64,000 bases of DNA from Porticoccus sp964276025 (lineage in GTDB: Bacteria; Pseudomonadota; Gammaproteobacteria; Pseudomonadales; Porticoccaceae), in the NCBI GenBank assembly GCA_964276025.1, contig CAXYDD010000002.1:620001-684000 (forward strand), given 5' to 3'. The number at the start of each line of letters is the position of its first letter. Position 1 is the stretch's first letter. The notes under the pieces are model-generated. The model ran no database searches. It worked only from the letters and a program-made list of their open reading frames with translations, and was not told the DNA's origin. Shown piece by piece: positions 18,495 to 27,671 of this stretch. The position numbers and the translations under genes are program-made.

Positions 18495-20603
18495 TTATTT
18501 TTTAGCTACTGGTTCAATATATCGTGCAATCCTAAATCCTACATCATCTGAAGGATTGTTTCCCATGTCTCTGTATGTTGGCCTAAGACTGCTAATATCG
18601 CTGTCACGCCAACTGCTACCCCGAATAGTTTTAAATTCCCCAGTCTTTGGGCCCATCGGATCAATTTCGGTTTTATCGTTAAGATTAAATTTTATCTCAT
18701 AAAAATCATGTACCCATTCAGATACATTGCCTTGCAGGTCATACAATCCCTTTTCGTTAGCATCAAAACTGCCAACTATTGCAGTTGTCGCCGCCCCATC
18801 ATTATAAAGAGGTATCACTGAGCTTAAGATATTAGATGCGCTTACATCAGCAAAATTACCACTTTTGTTCTTTGGAGGAAAATAATCTCCAAAAGATTCT
18901 GGTTGAATAATAGTCTCTTGGAAGCGAGAAACCCATGACCACTCTGCTTCTGTAGGTAATCGATACCCAGTATTATTAATATATGACCCAGTAATTTTAC
19001 CATTCCTCTCTTCATAGAATGGATCTAATCCATCTGTTTTGCTTAACCAATTACAATACAGAGCAGCTTGCTCCCAGCTAATGTTCACCACGGGTTGCTC
19101 AGGCATATCTAAAGTTTTTCCACTAAAATGACGTGAGCTGTGTTTTTGGAACTGCCAATACTGTTTGTTTGTAACTTCTTTGGTCGCTATATAAAAAGGG
19201 AGAGTTATACGCACTTTACGCAACACCTCGTTAGCCCTGCGTCCAGATTCTTGTCTAGGAGCCCCCATTAAAAAATCACCTTTAGGCCTAAAGTACTTTA
19301 GCGCATGATTGTTAATGGTGAAAATCTCTCTTGGAATACTAGCCCAGTAAGCCTGTTCTTTCGTGAGTAATTGAACTTTTATTATTTGTTCAAACTGGGG
19401 TTGGGGTGCGATATTTTTTTTATATGTCGCGTAACCATCTCTTTTAATTTCTAAAAGTTGAGGATGAGAAGGAAGCTGAAAACTTCCGTCACCGATACTT
19501 AATAATTTTTTGTCGATCCATACCGATGAGTCTTTTGGAGATACAAGAACCTTGATGATACCGATATCAGGTTTTAGATCTAGGGTAATATTTCTTTTTT
19601 CTCCAGACGATAGAAAAACTGATTTTTTTTGGGTTAAATAACCATTAAGAAAAATTGATATGCTATGTTCTTCTTGAGCTTCTAAATATAAAGTTAATGG
19701 AGTGTTTCCTATATATTCTTCATTCATTGTAATTGTTGCTCCAGAGGGAGCAGTTACAAGATTTATAACTCCATCTGCAGGCTTTAGGGTTACTGTGGAA
19801 ATTTTTTTTGTTTCATTGGAATTTACAGATAGCTTTTTTGTCCAAGTTTTATATCCATCGAATGATATAGAAACTAGCTCACCGGTTGATAAGATTGGAG
19901 CTGTAAAAGGTGTGATCCCAGCGAATTTACCATCTATCTTAATTTGTGCTCCAGTTGGTGAAGAGCTTAGCTCTATAAAACCCCAGTCTGGCTCAAGATC
20001 AATATGAAGATTTTGCTGAATATCGAGACCCTTTATTTGAACATCTAAACTTTTAGTTTTATAGCGAGGTAAATTTACATTGATTCTATATTCTCCCGAT
20101 TGAAGAGATTTTATATTGAAGGGAGCCACACCAACTAACTTGTTATTCACGAGAACTTCACCACCCAATGGTTTAGTAGTAAGCTTTAAGTGTCCCGGCT
20201 TTTTTTTCATAGTTAATTCAATTTGAGTATGATCTTTCTCATTGACACTAAATGTGTGATTGAGATCGACATAACCAGGGGCAAGCGCCTTTAAAGAATA
20301 ACTTCCGGGTCTGACTAAATAGTTATCGGACAGTTGAAAATTTAGACCACCATATATATTTATCCGAGATTTGGCTTCAGAGGGTGAGATTGAAATAATC
20401 AATGATTTCGCCGTGAGCAAAAACCACATTATCAATATACTTATTAGGAACCCTAATCCAATGGTCACTTTGAGAGGGCTTAGCGAAATACTGGGTCTGC
20501 TCTTTGATCCCTGTATTGGCTGAAAATTAATAGCAACGAGTTTTTCTTCAGAGGATGACAGCTGTTCGGGTGAGTTAATTTTATCGTCTTTTTTTGTCGT
20601 CAT
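18495..20603 (-). CDS. Five-PEGA-repeat protein with C-terminal SUMF1 domain
   Basis: A type II membrane protein: cytoplasmic tail of about 45 residues, one helix (about 48-70), five PEGA-like repeats of about 70 residues (about 75-420; e.g. GEVLVNNKLVGVAPF, AQIKIDGKFAGITPF, ATITMNEEYIGNTPL), then a SUMF1/formylglycine-enzyme fold (about 440-700; FLMGAPRQESG, YRLPTEAEW, RGSSWRD, DVGFRIAR). The catalytic cysteines of true formylglycine enzymes are absent, so it likely binds rather than modifies. The ATG overlaps the previous stop by one base (TAATG). An upstream in-frame start at 20621 is less likely. Confidence 0.88.
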   Translation of the reverse strand: MTTKKDDKINSPEQLSSSEEKLVAINFQPIQGSKSRPSISLSPLKVTIGLGFLISILIMWFLLTAKSLIISISPSEAKSRINIYGGLNFQLSDNYLVRPGSYSLKALAPGYVDLNHTFSVNEKDHTQIELTMKKKPGHLKLTTKPLGGEVLVNNKLVGVAPFNIKSLQSGEYRINVNLPRYKTKSLDVQIKGLDIQQNLHIDLEPDWGFIELSSSPTGAQIKIDGKFAGITPFTAPILSTGELVSISFDGYKTWTKKLSVNSNETKKISTVTLKPADGVINLVTAPSGATITMNEEYIGNTPLTLYLEAQEEHSISIFLNGYLTQKKSVFLSSGEKRNITLDLKPDIGIIKVLVSPKDSSVWIDKKLLSIGDGSFQLPSHPQLLEIKRDGYATYKKNIAPQPQFEQIIKVQLLTKEQAYWASIPREIFTINNHALKYFRPKGDFLMGAPRQESGRRANEVLRKVRITLPFYIATKEVTNKQYWQFQKHSSRHFSGKTLDMPEQPVVNISWEQAALYCNWLSKTDGLDPFYEERNGKITGSYINNTGYRLPTEAEWSWVSRFQETIIQPESFGDYFPPKNKSGNFADVSASNILSSVIPLYNDGAATTAIVGSFDANEKGLYDLQGNVSEWVHDFYEIKFNLNDKTEIDPMGPKTGEFKTIRGSSWRDSDISSLRPTYRDMGNNPSDDVGFRIARYIEPVAKK

Positions 20604-22102
20604 TATATTCGCTCTTTGCAAGCCACCTCTATGTTAAGAGGCAATTCTTTTAATATCACACGAAACTCAATACGAACATCTCGGTAGCCGTCTCTAGTCC
20701 CAGTTGCAACATAATTACCAGGTTTCAGAGAGATTTTCTTTTCATTGAAAGACCCAAGACTGCCATTTTTTAGTATAGATACATTAGTAAACTTGTCAGA
20801 GCGAAATCGAACACTAAGACTAATTTGCGAGTTTTCTAGCTGTTCTCTTAATTGATTTGTTTTTTCTATGTGTTTTGTTCCTGCTGGCCTAATTTTTTGA
20901 GCGTTAGCTAATAATTTTTTTGCTTCACTGTATATCTGCGGTGTAGATAATCTTAGTGGTGAAGATAAAATTTTATTTATATCGCTGCTCATCTTCAGTC
21001 TATTTTTAGCCCTACTTTGCCCAAGCTGCGCTTCGTTTAATGAGCTACTTTTTGATAGAATTCTTCCGTAGGCCTTTAGAGCTTTATTCCAGTTTTCCTC
21101 TTTTTCATGAGATATAGCGTTAACTAGATCATCAGCTATAGTTTTTTGGAGAGATAATGATTGCGCTTGCACTAGACCTGAAGAGGCAGCTTCATTACCG
21201 GGTTTGATATTCAAGGCTACTTGAAACTCCTCTATAGCCATGCGGAAATTTTTATTTTCTAGTGCATGATAACCCGCACCCATAACATGTTTGAAATTTC
21301 TATCTGTGATAAATGATGAAACTTGATTATATCTATCATCAGCCACTTTATTTGGAGGATCTAATTTTTTTGCCTTTATGAGTAAATTTCTTGCCTGTCC
21401 ATAATTGCCTTCTTCGAAAAGTCTATCAGCTTTTTTTAATAATATTAATACCTCGTCCAGAACACCTGCTCGAGCTGAGCCCTCCTGAGCTTCAATACTT
21501 GAAGGATCAATTGATAAGGCAATTTTATAGTATTCTGAGGCTATTTTTGAATTCCCAAGAAGGAAGGCATCTTTTGCAATTTTTAAATTTACAGCTAAAT
21601 TTATAGGGATTTTACTTTTTAGTTCATTTAGCTTAAGTGCTGCTTTTTCATAAAAAAGTAGCGCTTCATTGAAGTTTCTTTGACGGTATAGTGAATCTCC
21701 CTTTGCACCAACTTTTAGAGCATTCTCAAACGCATCTTTTCCCCATTTGTTAACATTTCTTTCCTCAAGAAATTCTTGAATAGCAAGAAAATTACTAAGA
21801 CTATCTTGTGACTTCCTTCTGGCCTTAATTAATTGTGCATCGATAAATGGAGATTCTTTTATAGACTTTATTTGTGAGGCTTGATTTTCAGTAATCGGTT
21901 TAATTTTCTTAGTTTCTGGAATTAATTTAGGAAGAGCAAATATAACAATTAGAGCCAAAAAAAAGCTAAAGCCAAGTGCAAAAATAGTTCCCCGCCTATT
22001 TTGCCAAGGAGTATCTTTTGAATTTCTATCAATTTTAGTCAAAGGAACATTTGTGGTTTTTATAGATTTGGATCGAGGTCTTTTTTTATCAGAATCAGTC
22101 AT
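20603..22102 (-). CDS. Membrane-anchored TPR protein with PEGA-like C-terminus
   Basis: A basic cytoplasmic tail (KKRPRSKSIKTT), one membrane helix (about residues 38-58), then TPR-type helical repeats (about 115-370; e.g. GDSLYRQRNFNEALLFYEKA, ADRLFEEGNYGQARNLLIKA, HALENKNFRMAIEEF). The last 75 residues form a beta-rich module like PEGA (SLKPGNYVATGTRDGYRDVR). It shares topology with the PEGA-SUMF1 protein encoded next, with which it overlaps by one base. Both probably form a periplasmic scaffold. Confidence 0.82.
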   Translation of the reverse strand: MTDSDKKRPRSKSIKTTNVPLTKIDRNSKDTPWQNRRGTIFALGFSFFLALIVIFALPKLIPETKKIKPITENQASQIKSIKESPFIDAQLIKARRKSQDSLSNFLAIQEFLEERNVNKWGKDAFENALKVGAKGDSLYRQRNFNEALLFYEKAALKLNELKSKIPINLAVNLKIAKDAFLLGNSKIASEYYKIALSIDPSSIEAQEGSARAGVLDEVLILLKKADRLFEEGNYGQARNLLIKAKKLDPPNKVADDRYNQVSSFITDRNFKHVMGAGYHALENKNFRMAIEEFQVALNIKPGNEAASSGLVQAQSLSLQKTIADDLVNAISHEKEENWNKALKAYGRILSKSSSLNEAQLGQSRAKNRLKMSSDINKILSSPLRLSTPQIYSEAKKLLANAQKIRPAGTKHIEKTNQLREQLENSQISLSVRFRSDKFTNVSILKNGSLGSFNEKKISLKPGNYVATGTRDGYRDVRIEFRVILKELPLNIEVACKERI

Positions 22103-22107
22103 GTTGG

Positions 22108-23304
22108 CTACGTCTCACCATGCTCAGCTTTATACCTTCTTAGCAGAAAAGATTTCCATTGATTGTAGTGTTCAGTTACATTTCCAGTTAAAACAACTCT
22201 ATCGTTTTCTAGTTCAATAATACGTGGTTCGATCTCTGATTCTAGTGATTGTTCCAGCTCAGCCAAGACATCTTCATGGATTTTTAACTCCGCTCTTTTT
22301 TCCATACCGCTCTTTACAAGCAAAGCACCTGTTCCAATCGCTACTGCCCCTGCAGATTGAGCAGAACCATTACTACTTCCAGAAGCCATTATTCCCCCAA
22401 TAACAGCGGCTATACCACCGACAGTACGTGCAAGAGACTGTCTTTTAAGTTCTCTTGCAGAACTAATCTCTTCATGTGTGGCCTGTCGCCAAGACTGATA
22501 GGGTCTATGCATGCGTTTAGTGAAGTTATCATAATGCCCTTGCATTGCATCTATAAATAAATGATCCCTTTTTCGAAGGCTAGATATTCTTTTAAGAATA
22601 GGATCATTTTCTGCAGGTAACCTTGATATTTCTAGTTCACCAGATGTTGTTTCTTTTATGTGCCCGTCAAATGACTCAGGAGAGAAATCTTCAGCAAACT
22701 TTAGAGTGGATATAGTAGATAATTTTTCTGCTTCACCAAAAGGAAGCTTTCGATTATGTTCTAATAGATCGTTCGCAATATTATTGAACAGATTTTGGAA
22801 AGGATCACGATAGATCTCCATATTCTTTTTATAAGCGTAATAACCAACAGTTTGAGTATAGGTTTTTGTATACCAATTTTTATTAGCAGCATCAGTCACT
22901 ATAATTTTTAATGTTAATTTTTCACCATCAGAATTAATAATTTTGCCATCTACATATACATCTACAATTGTTTTTCTATCTGGAATAGACCTAACTGCAC
23001 CCCAAGCCGATGTTTTTTGAATAGTCGACGTTAACTGGTTAGCTAAAAAAAGTCCTTCGGCGTTTTGTGCAGTCGAGGATATATATGAATTACTATCTTC
23101 TTTAGATTTATTTTCATTAAACTTAAATGGAATAACAGCGATATCTAAAGGGTGATCCCTCTTAAGCGTCACAACCCCTTTCTTAAGTGGCATTTCGACT
23201 GTACTTGTCACTTTTTGAACGCCACAAGATGATATTGCTAGTGCAACAAATATAATGGGGGCATAAAATACTAATAGTTTTTTAATACTAATCATAGTTT
23301 GCAT
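22108..23304 (-). CDS. Lipoprotein with glycine-zipper segment
   Basis: Signal peptide with lipobox (APIIFVALAISSC, Cys near residue 27). The first mature domain (LDIAVIPFKFNEN, then WGAVRSIP and VDVYVDGKIINSDG) looks like the fold of lipoproteins that make up secretion or LPS-like channels. A Gly-rich hydrophobic stretch (GGIAAVIGGIMASGSSNG... VAIGTGALLVKSG, about residues 312-345) resembles a glycine zipper that could insert into a membrane. A long charged helix ends the protein. No named family recognised. Confidence 0.75.
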   Translation of the reverse strand: MQTMISIKKLLVFYAPIIFVALAISSCGVQKVTSTVEMPLKKGVVTLKRDHPLDIAVIPFKFNENKSKEDSNSYISSTAQNAEGLFLANQLTSTIQKTSAWGAVRSIPDRKTIVDVYVDGKIINSDGEKLTLKIIVTDAANKNWYTKTYTQTVGYYAYKKNMEIYRDPFQNLFNNIANDLLEHNRKLPFGEAEKLSTISTLKFAEDFSPESFDGHIKETTSGELEISRLPAENDPILKRISSLRKRDHLFIDAMQGHYDNFTKRMHRPYQSWRQATHEEISSARELKRQSLARTVGGIAAVIGGIMASGSSNGSAQSAGAVAIGTGALLVKSGMEKRAELKIHEDVLAELEQSLESEIEPRIIELENDRVVLTGNVTEHYNQWKSFLLRRYKAEHGET

Positions 23305-23313
23305 AAGTTTATA

Positions 23314-24006
23314 TTATTTAACTCCTTTATATTTTCGATATTCTTCCCATAGTTTTTCTTTGAGCTTAGGATTTTCTTCACTTACAGCAGCTTCACGAAT
23401 CTGTCTTGCAATAATATCATCACCTTCTCCGCTAGGAACGTCTTCTGGGATAATTATATTTTTTCCTTTACCGGGAAGGCCGCCTTGGCTTTGAATAGAC
23501 TGGACAGTAGAGCTATTATTTTTGTCCATGATTTCTCCATAATTTTTTCCAGGAGCAGATTCTTCTCCGGAACCTTCTCCATAACCTTCACTTGAGCTAG
23601 AAGCGGATTTTGACTGACTTTCGGAGTTTGAAGTATCTTCTGCTAGTGCTGAGTTAGATTGCCTATCATCTGATATTTCACTTGTTAACTTATCTTTTTC
23701 AACTTCTATTTCCCTAATTTCTACAGCAAACATTTTATCGAACTCAGCCATCGATTTTTCTAGCTTTTCATCTAGCATTAATATTTTTTCTTGTTGTGTA
23801 ATTATTTCTTGATCTTCAATATCTACCCTAACTATTTGAGGCTTAAAGTCTGACTTCATCTTTTTATCATTAATATTATATTCATTTTTTAACCCGTCTA
23901 TTTGGGTAACTTTGCAGCCAGTCGAAAGGAGTAGGGTAATTGCCCCAAAAATTACCCACAACATTTTGGGCATCATCATCTGATAAAGAAGCCTAAAATT
24001 ATTCAT
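23314..24006 (-). CDS. Acidic lipoprotein with coiled coil
   Basis: Lipobox LLLSTGC near residue 31. After it comes a charged coiled-coil region (about residues 60-115, many Glu/Lys), then a low-complexity Ser/Gly/Glu stretch (SSSSEGYGEGSGEESAPG, about 135-155), and a basic helical tail ending YRKYKGVK. It overlaps the first gene of the operon by eight bases. It may bridge membrane and peptidoglycan by its length, but that is a guess. No family recognised. Confidence 0.7.
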   Translation of the reverse strand: MNNFRLLYQMMMPKMLWVIFGAITLLLSTGCKVTQIDGLKNEYNINDKKMKSDFKPQIVRVDIEDQEIITQQEKILMLDEKLEKSMAEFDKMFAVEIREIEVEKDKLTSEISDDRQSNSALAEDTSNSESQSKSASSSSEGYGEGSGEESAPGKNYGEIMDKNNSSTVQSIQSQGGLPGKGKNIIIPEDVPSGEGDDIIARQIREAAVSEENPKLKEKLWEEYRKYKGVK

Positions 24007-25315
24007 TTGGAATTATAACTCTCATCGGAAATTGGGTTGTAAGCACTGGAGAGCGATTGATTAACTTAGGTCGAAATTTTTTTGTACGGACTGTTTCGAT
24101 AGCTCTTGAACCAAAACTATTCATTTCCGACGGAAATATTTTTTTAACGTTCAAATTAATTGGATTTCCTCCATCCGTAATATCTACCAAAAGATTAACA
24201 TAGCTTGTCATATACGAAAGGTTTGAGTTTTTTTCAGATTTATTTGATGCTAGACCCTTAGTTTTTTCGGTACCAAAAAACTCATTACTGGGAAGCATAA
24301 CTGGTTGAGAATATATTTCATCAAGAATTTTTGTATTTTTTTGATCATTAACAACTATTTCATATGATTTTTTATATGCGCTCATCGCTAGCTGATATTT
24401 CCCAAATAAAAGGTACCAATCACCTAAGTTAGTTTGCCCCTTAGCAATTTCTATTGGTGTGAAATTAGAGTTTTCATCAAGTATTTTAAGTATTTGATCC
24501 TGAGCTATATGTCCATGCTTGAAGAAAGCTCCACGACCAACTATCTGATTTACTGGCGCCATAGATCGATAACCAAAAGGAACTGATGTATCAGTCTCAC
24601 CATAGTCAGGGAATCTTCGTTGATGTACAGACAAGTAGTAGCATGTTGTTGCTAACTTATTTAGTGATGGCAGTAAACTGGGATGCAATTCTCCATATTG
24701 TTCCGATAAGATTCGAATAGTGTCTGTGTATAGATCAAATGCAGTTTCAAGATGATAGGCATCATCTTGTCCGCCAGTTTGTAAGTATGACCTAAGACTC
24801 CAACGACTAAACTCATCTATCATGATTAGAAAGTTAGGATTGTTTTCTTTATAGCTTTTTTTATAAATTTGTAAGAGTTGCGAATAACTGGCGGCAACCT
24901 CTTTGATTTTTCCCTGGATCTTTTGACTTTCGATAATAGCTCGCAAGGTAGTGTCTTGAGATAAGCCGTAAAGACCATCATTTATTCGACTTATATAAAC
25001 AGCTTTTCTGTAGACATTTATTGCTTCTTCATATCGATTGTTAGACTGTAACTTTTTCCCTAAACTATATAGCATTTCCGGTATATCACGATTATATGGA
25101 CCTTCATCACCCTCTTTTTTCTCAATAGCCTCAATATAGCGATTAAAAATTATATCAAGATTTGATTTATCTAAAATTTGAGGCTCTTTTTTGAGATTTG
25201 CTACACTATCTTCAGGAATCGTTTTTTCTTTAACTTGACTGGCAATCAAATCATAGCAAGCAAGGTGACAAATACATACAATAATGATGCGCTTGAGGTT
25301 TCTATTAAAATGCAT
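23999..25315 (-). CDS. Secreted TPR protein with TonB-C-like terminal domain, first gene of the envelope operon
   Basis: An ATG at 25315 follows GAGAG and begins a signal peptide (IIIVCICHLACYDLIAS); the longer frame to 25399 adds 28 residues with no support. The middle has TPR-like helices (MLYSLGKKLQSNNRYEEAI, LGDWYLLFGKYQLAMSAYKK). The last 90 residues (VNLLVDITDGGNPINLNV, then AIETVRTKKFRPKL and TTQFPMRVIIP) follow the TonB C-terminal-domain pattern of a strand, an Ala-Glu-x-x-Arg helix and a final strand. There is no N-terminal TonB membrane anchor. That makes it a likely periplasmic receiver or transmitter of motor force. Confidence 0.78.
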   Translation of the reverse strand: MHFNRNLKRIIIVCICHLACYDLIASQVKEKTIPEDSVANLKKEPQILDKSNLDIIFNRYIEAIEKKEGDEGPYNRDIPEMLYSLGKKLQSNNRYEEAINVYRKAVYISRINDGLYGLSQDTTLRAIIESQKIQGKIKEVAASYSQLLQIYKKSYKENNPNFLIMIDEFSRWSLRSYLQTGGQDDAYHLETAFDLYTDTIRILSEQYGELHPSLLPSLNKLATTCYYLSVHQRRFPDYGETDTSVPFGYRSMAPVNQIVGRGAFFKHGHIAQDQILKILDENSNFTPIEIAKGQTNLGDWYLLFGKYQLAMSAYKKSYEIVVNDQKNTKILDEIYSQPVMLPSNEFFGTEKTKGLASNKSEKNSNLSYMTSYVNLLVDITDGGNPINLNVKKIFPSEMNSFGSRAIETVRTKKFRPKLINRSPVLTTQFPMRVIIPNE

Positions 25316-25459
25316 GTATTTAACTCTCTCAGATATGTGATCAATATAATTAGCGCAAGATAGCTTTACAAATATTATACAAAGCTTAATGTAATTCACC
25401 TATCCAGCTGTTATAAATCGAGTATAGCGGATTTCTGAAAAAAATGAGGTCATGAAAAA

Positions 25460-26350
25460 ATGCTGTTTGAGCTTTGGAACGTAATTGCCCCAGTTTTTAT
25501 TTGTACCACCATAGGATATTTTTGGGCACGCTCATCCACACCTTTTTCTGCTGATTTTGTAAGTCGTATAGTCATGAATATAGGAGCTCCATGCCTAGTT
25601 ATTTCAACTATAAATGGGGTTGAAATTTCTGGTCAAGATTTTTATGCAGTTGCTTTCGCTGCAATATTGATATTTTTATTTACTGCAATAGCTGGCATTT
25701 TAGTTATTAGGATGTCCGGCGGAACTATCCGCTCTTTGCTGCCAACAGTAGTGTTTCCAAATAATGGCAATATGGGCTTACCCTTATGTTTATTTGCTTT
25801 TGGTGAGGAAGGATTGGCTCTTGCTTTAGCTTTTTTCTTAGTTCAGATGTCTGCGTTGATGTCTGGTGGAGTGGCACTAATGTCACGTAATAATAATGGA
25901 TTTTTATCAGCCCTCAAAGATTTAGCAATTTTACCTCTCATACACTCGATCGTCATAGCAATCTTTTTATTAGGAACAGGAACAAAGCTACCAGGCTGGA
26001 TCGACTCAACACTTGGGATACTAGGTGGATTGACTATCCCTTTGATGCTTATTACTTTGGGCGCCTCCCTAACAAATTTAAGCACTACAGAATGGCGACG
26101 AAGTATGATTTTCTCAATATTACGTATTGGTGGAGGTTTTTTATTTGCTTGTATGGTTGTTAATCTAATGGGACTCTCTGGTACTGCAAAACATGTTGTA
26201 TTATTGCAAGCAATTATGCCGGCAGCTGTTTTTAATTATTTGCTAGCATTAAAATTTGATAGAGACCCTGATAAGGTTGCGAGTGTTGTCGTTACCTCTA
26301 CTTTATTGTCTCTTATAGCAATACCTATACTACTATCTTTTTTGTTATAG
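25460..26350 (+). CDS. AEC-family (auxin efflux carrier-type) transporter
   Basis: A 296-aa inner-membrane carrier with about ten helices. Family marks include FVSRIVMNIGAPCLV, FPNNGNMGLPLCLFAFGE (the Asn-Asn-Gly of the crossover region) and a repeated second half (GGLTIPLMLITLGASL). AEC carriers move dicarboxylates, malonate or malate-like acids; substrate is not readable. It is divergent from the envelope operon with only a short shared upstream region. Confidence 0.87.
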   Translation: MLFELWNVIAPVFICTTIGYFWARSSTPFSADFVSRIVMNIGAPCLVISTINGVEISGQDFYAVAFAAILIFLFTAIAGILVIRMSGGTIRSLLPTVVFPNNGNMGLPLCLFAFGEEGLALALAFFLVQMSALMSGGVALMSRNNNGFLSALKDLAILPLIHSIVIAIFLLGTGTKLPGWIDSTLGILGGLTIPLMLITLGASLTNLSTTEWRRSMIFSILRIGGGFLFACMVVNLMGLSGTAKHVVLLQAIMPAAVFNYLLALKFDRDPDKVASVVVTSTLLSLIAIPILLSFLL

Positions 26351-26409
26351 GACTTCGTTATTAAAAAACATGATATTTGATTTTTTTTGCTGGTTAAAAA
26401 GGATAGATG

Positions 26410-27624
26410 ATGAGTAAAAATAATTCTGACTTGATTAATATGAAGCCTTTATCAGGATTTCGCGTCATAGAGTTAGGCCAATTACTTGCTGGACCTTTTT
26501 CTGGCGCATTGCTAGCTTATTTTGGAGCTGAAGTTATAAAAATTGAGCCACCAGATAAAGGAGACCCCTTACGTAACTGGCGAGTACTTGATGATGGAAC
26601 GTCACTGTGGTGGCGTAGTTTAGGGCGTAATAAAAAATGTATCACCATAAATTTAAAAAAACAAAAAGGAAGAGATTTAGTAAGACAGCTTGTTGATGGG
26701 GCTGATGTACTTATAGAAAATTTTCGCCCAGGTAAAATGGAAAGCTGGGGTTTAGGTCCTGAGCACTTTAAAGAATCAAATCCAAATTTAATTTATACGC
26801 GTATATCCGGCTATGGACAAACAGGGCCTTACTCACACAAACCTGGATTTGCCTCAGTGTGTGAGGGAATTAGTGGATTTCGATATGTGAACGGTATTCC
26901 CGGAGAAGCTCCCATACGACCTAACTTAAGTATTGGTGATAGTATTGCCGGCCTTCATGCTGCTTTTGGTATAGTTTTGTCGCTACTTTCAAGACAAGCT
27001 GGCGGAACAGGTCAGGTTGTAGACGTCGCTCTATATGAAGCCATGTTTAATCTTTTAGAGGGTATAATTCCTGAATATGATGGGGCTGGAATAATTAGGG
27101 AACCCTCTGGTACTACAGTTACTGGAATTGCCCCAACAAATATTTATCGCTGTGCAGACAAAAAATATATTGTGATTGGTGGGAATGGCGACTCTATTTT
27201 TAAGCGACTAATGATAGCTGCAGAGAGGCCAGATATAGCAGAGGACGAGAGATTTGCTGATAACTCTGGTCGAGTTAAGTATGAAGAAGAAATTGACGAT
27301 GCACTATCCTGCTGGTGCAAAAAACAAATTAGTACTAAAGTTTTGGAAACCCTTGATTTGCATGACGTTCCATCTGGACCGATTTATAATGCTGAAGATA
27401 TGATTCATGATCCTCATTTTATTGAAAGAGGTTTATTTGAGAGCGTAAAAGTAAAGAATAAGTTGCTTAAAATTCCTTCAATGGTTCCAAAATTAAGTAA
27501 AACACCTGGTTCTACTTTATGGGCGGGCCCAGAAATTGGTAGCTTTAATAAAGAAATTTTTGAAAATATACTTGGTGTGGATGCATCAAATCAAAAGACC
27601 TTGAAAGACGAAGGTGTTATTTGA
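26410..27624 (+). CDS. CoA-transferase family III (CaiB/BaiF)
   Basis: Moves CoA between carboxylic acids by a covalent aspartyl intermediate. It begins GFRVIELGQLLAGPFSGALL, has NFRPGKMESWGL, RISGYGQTGPY and the catalytic Asp in IGDSIAGLHAAFG (near residue 177). Length 404 aa is typical. AAGGA is six bases before the chosen ATG; another ATG lies one codon earlier. It follows the AEC carrier by 56 bp, and the pair may import and activate one organic acid (inference). Confidence 0.92.
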   Translation: MSKNNSDLINMKPLSGFRVIELGQLLAGPFSGALLAYFGAEVIKIEPPDKGDPLRNWRVLDDGTSLWWRSLGRNKKCITINLKKQKGRDLVRQLVDGADVLIENFRPGKMESWGLGPEHFKESNPNLIYTRISGYGQTGPYSHKPGFASVCEGISGFRYVNGIPGEAPIRPNLSIGDSIAGLHAAFGIVLSLLSRQAGGTGQVVDVALYEAMFNLLEGIIPEYDGAGIIREPSGTTVTGIAPTNIYRCADKKYIVIGGNGDSIFKRLMIAAERPDIAEDERFADNSGRVKYEEEIDDALSCWCKKQISTKVLETLDLHDVPSGPIYNAEDMIHDPHFIERGLFESVKVKNKLLKIPSMVPKLSKTPGSTLWAGPEIGSFNKEIFENILGVDASNQKTLKDEGVI

Positions 27625-27671
27625 ACTGAATAATATCTCTAAACATAGCATAAATAATAATAGTACTCGAT

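Noticed and set aside
12690..25315. Phage-defence island (Zorya-like, because of the ExbB channel)
   Set aside because: There is no ZorB-like OmpA stator, helicase or nuclease, and most products are lipoproteins or periplasmic proteins.
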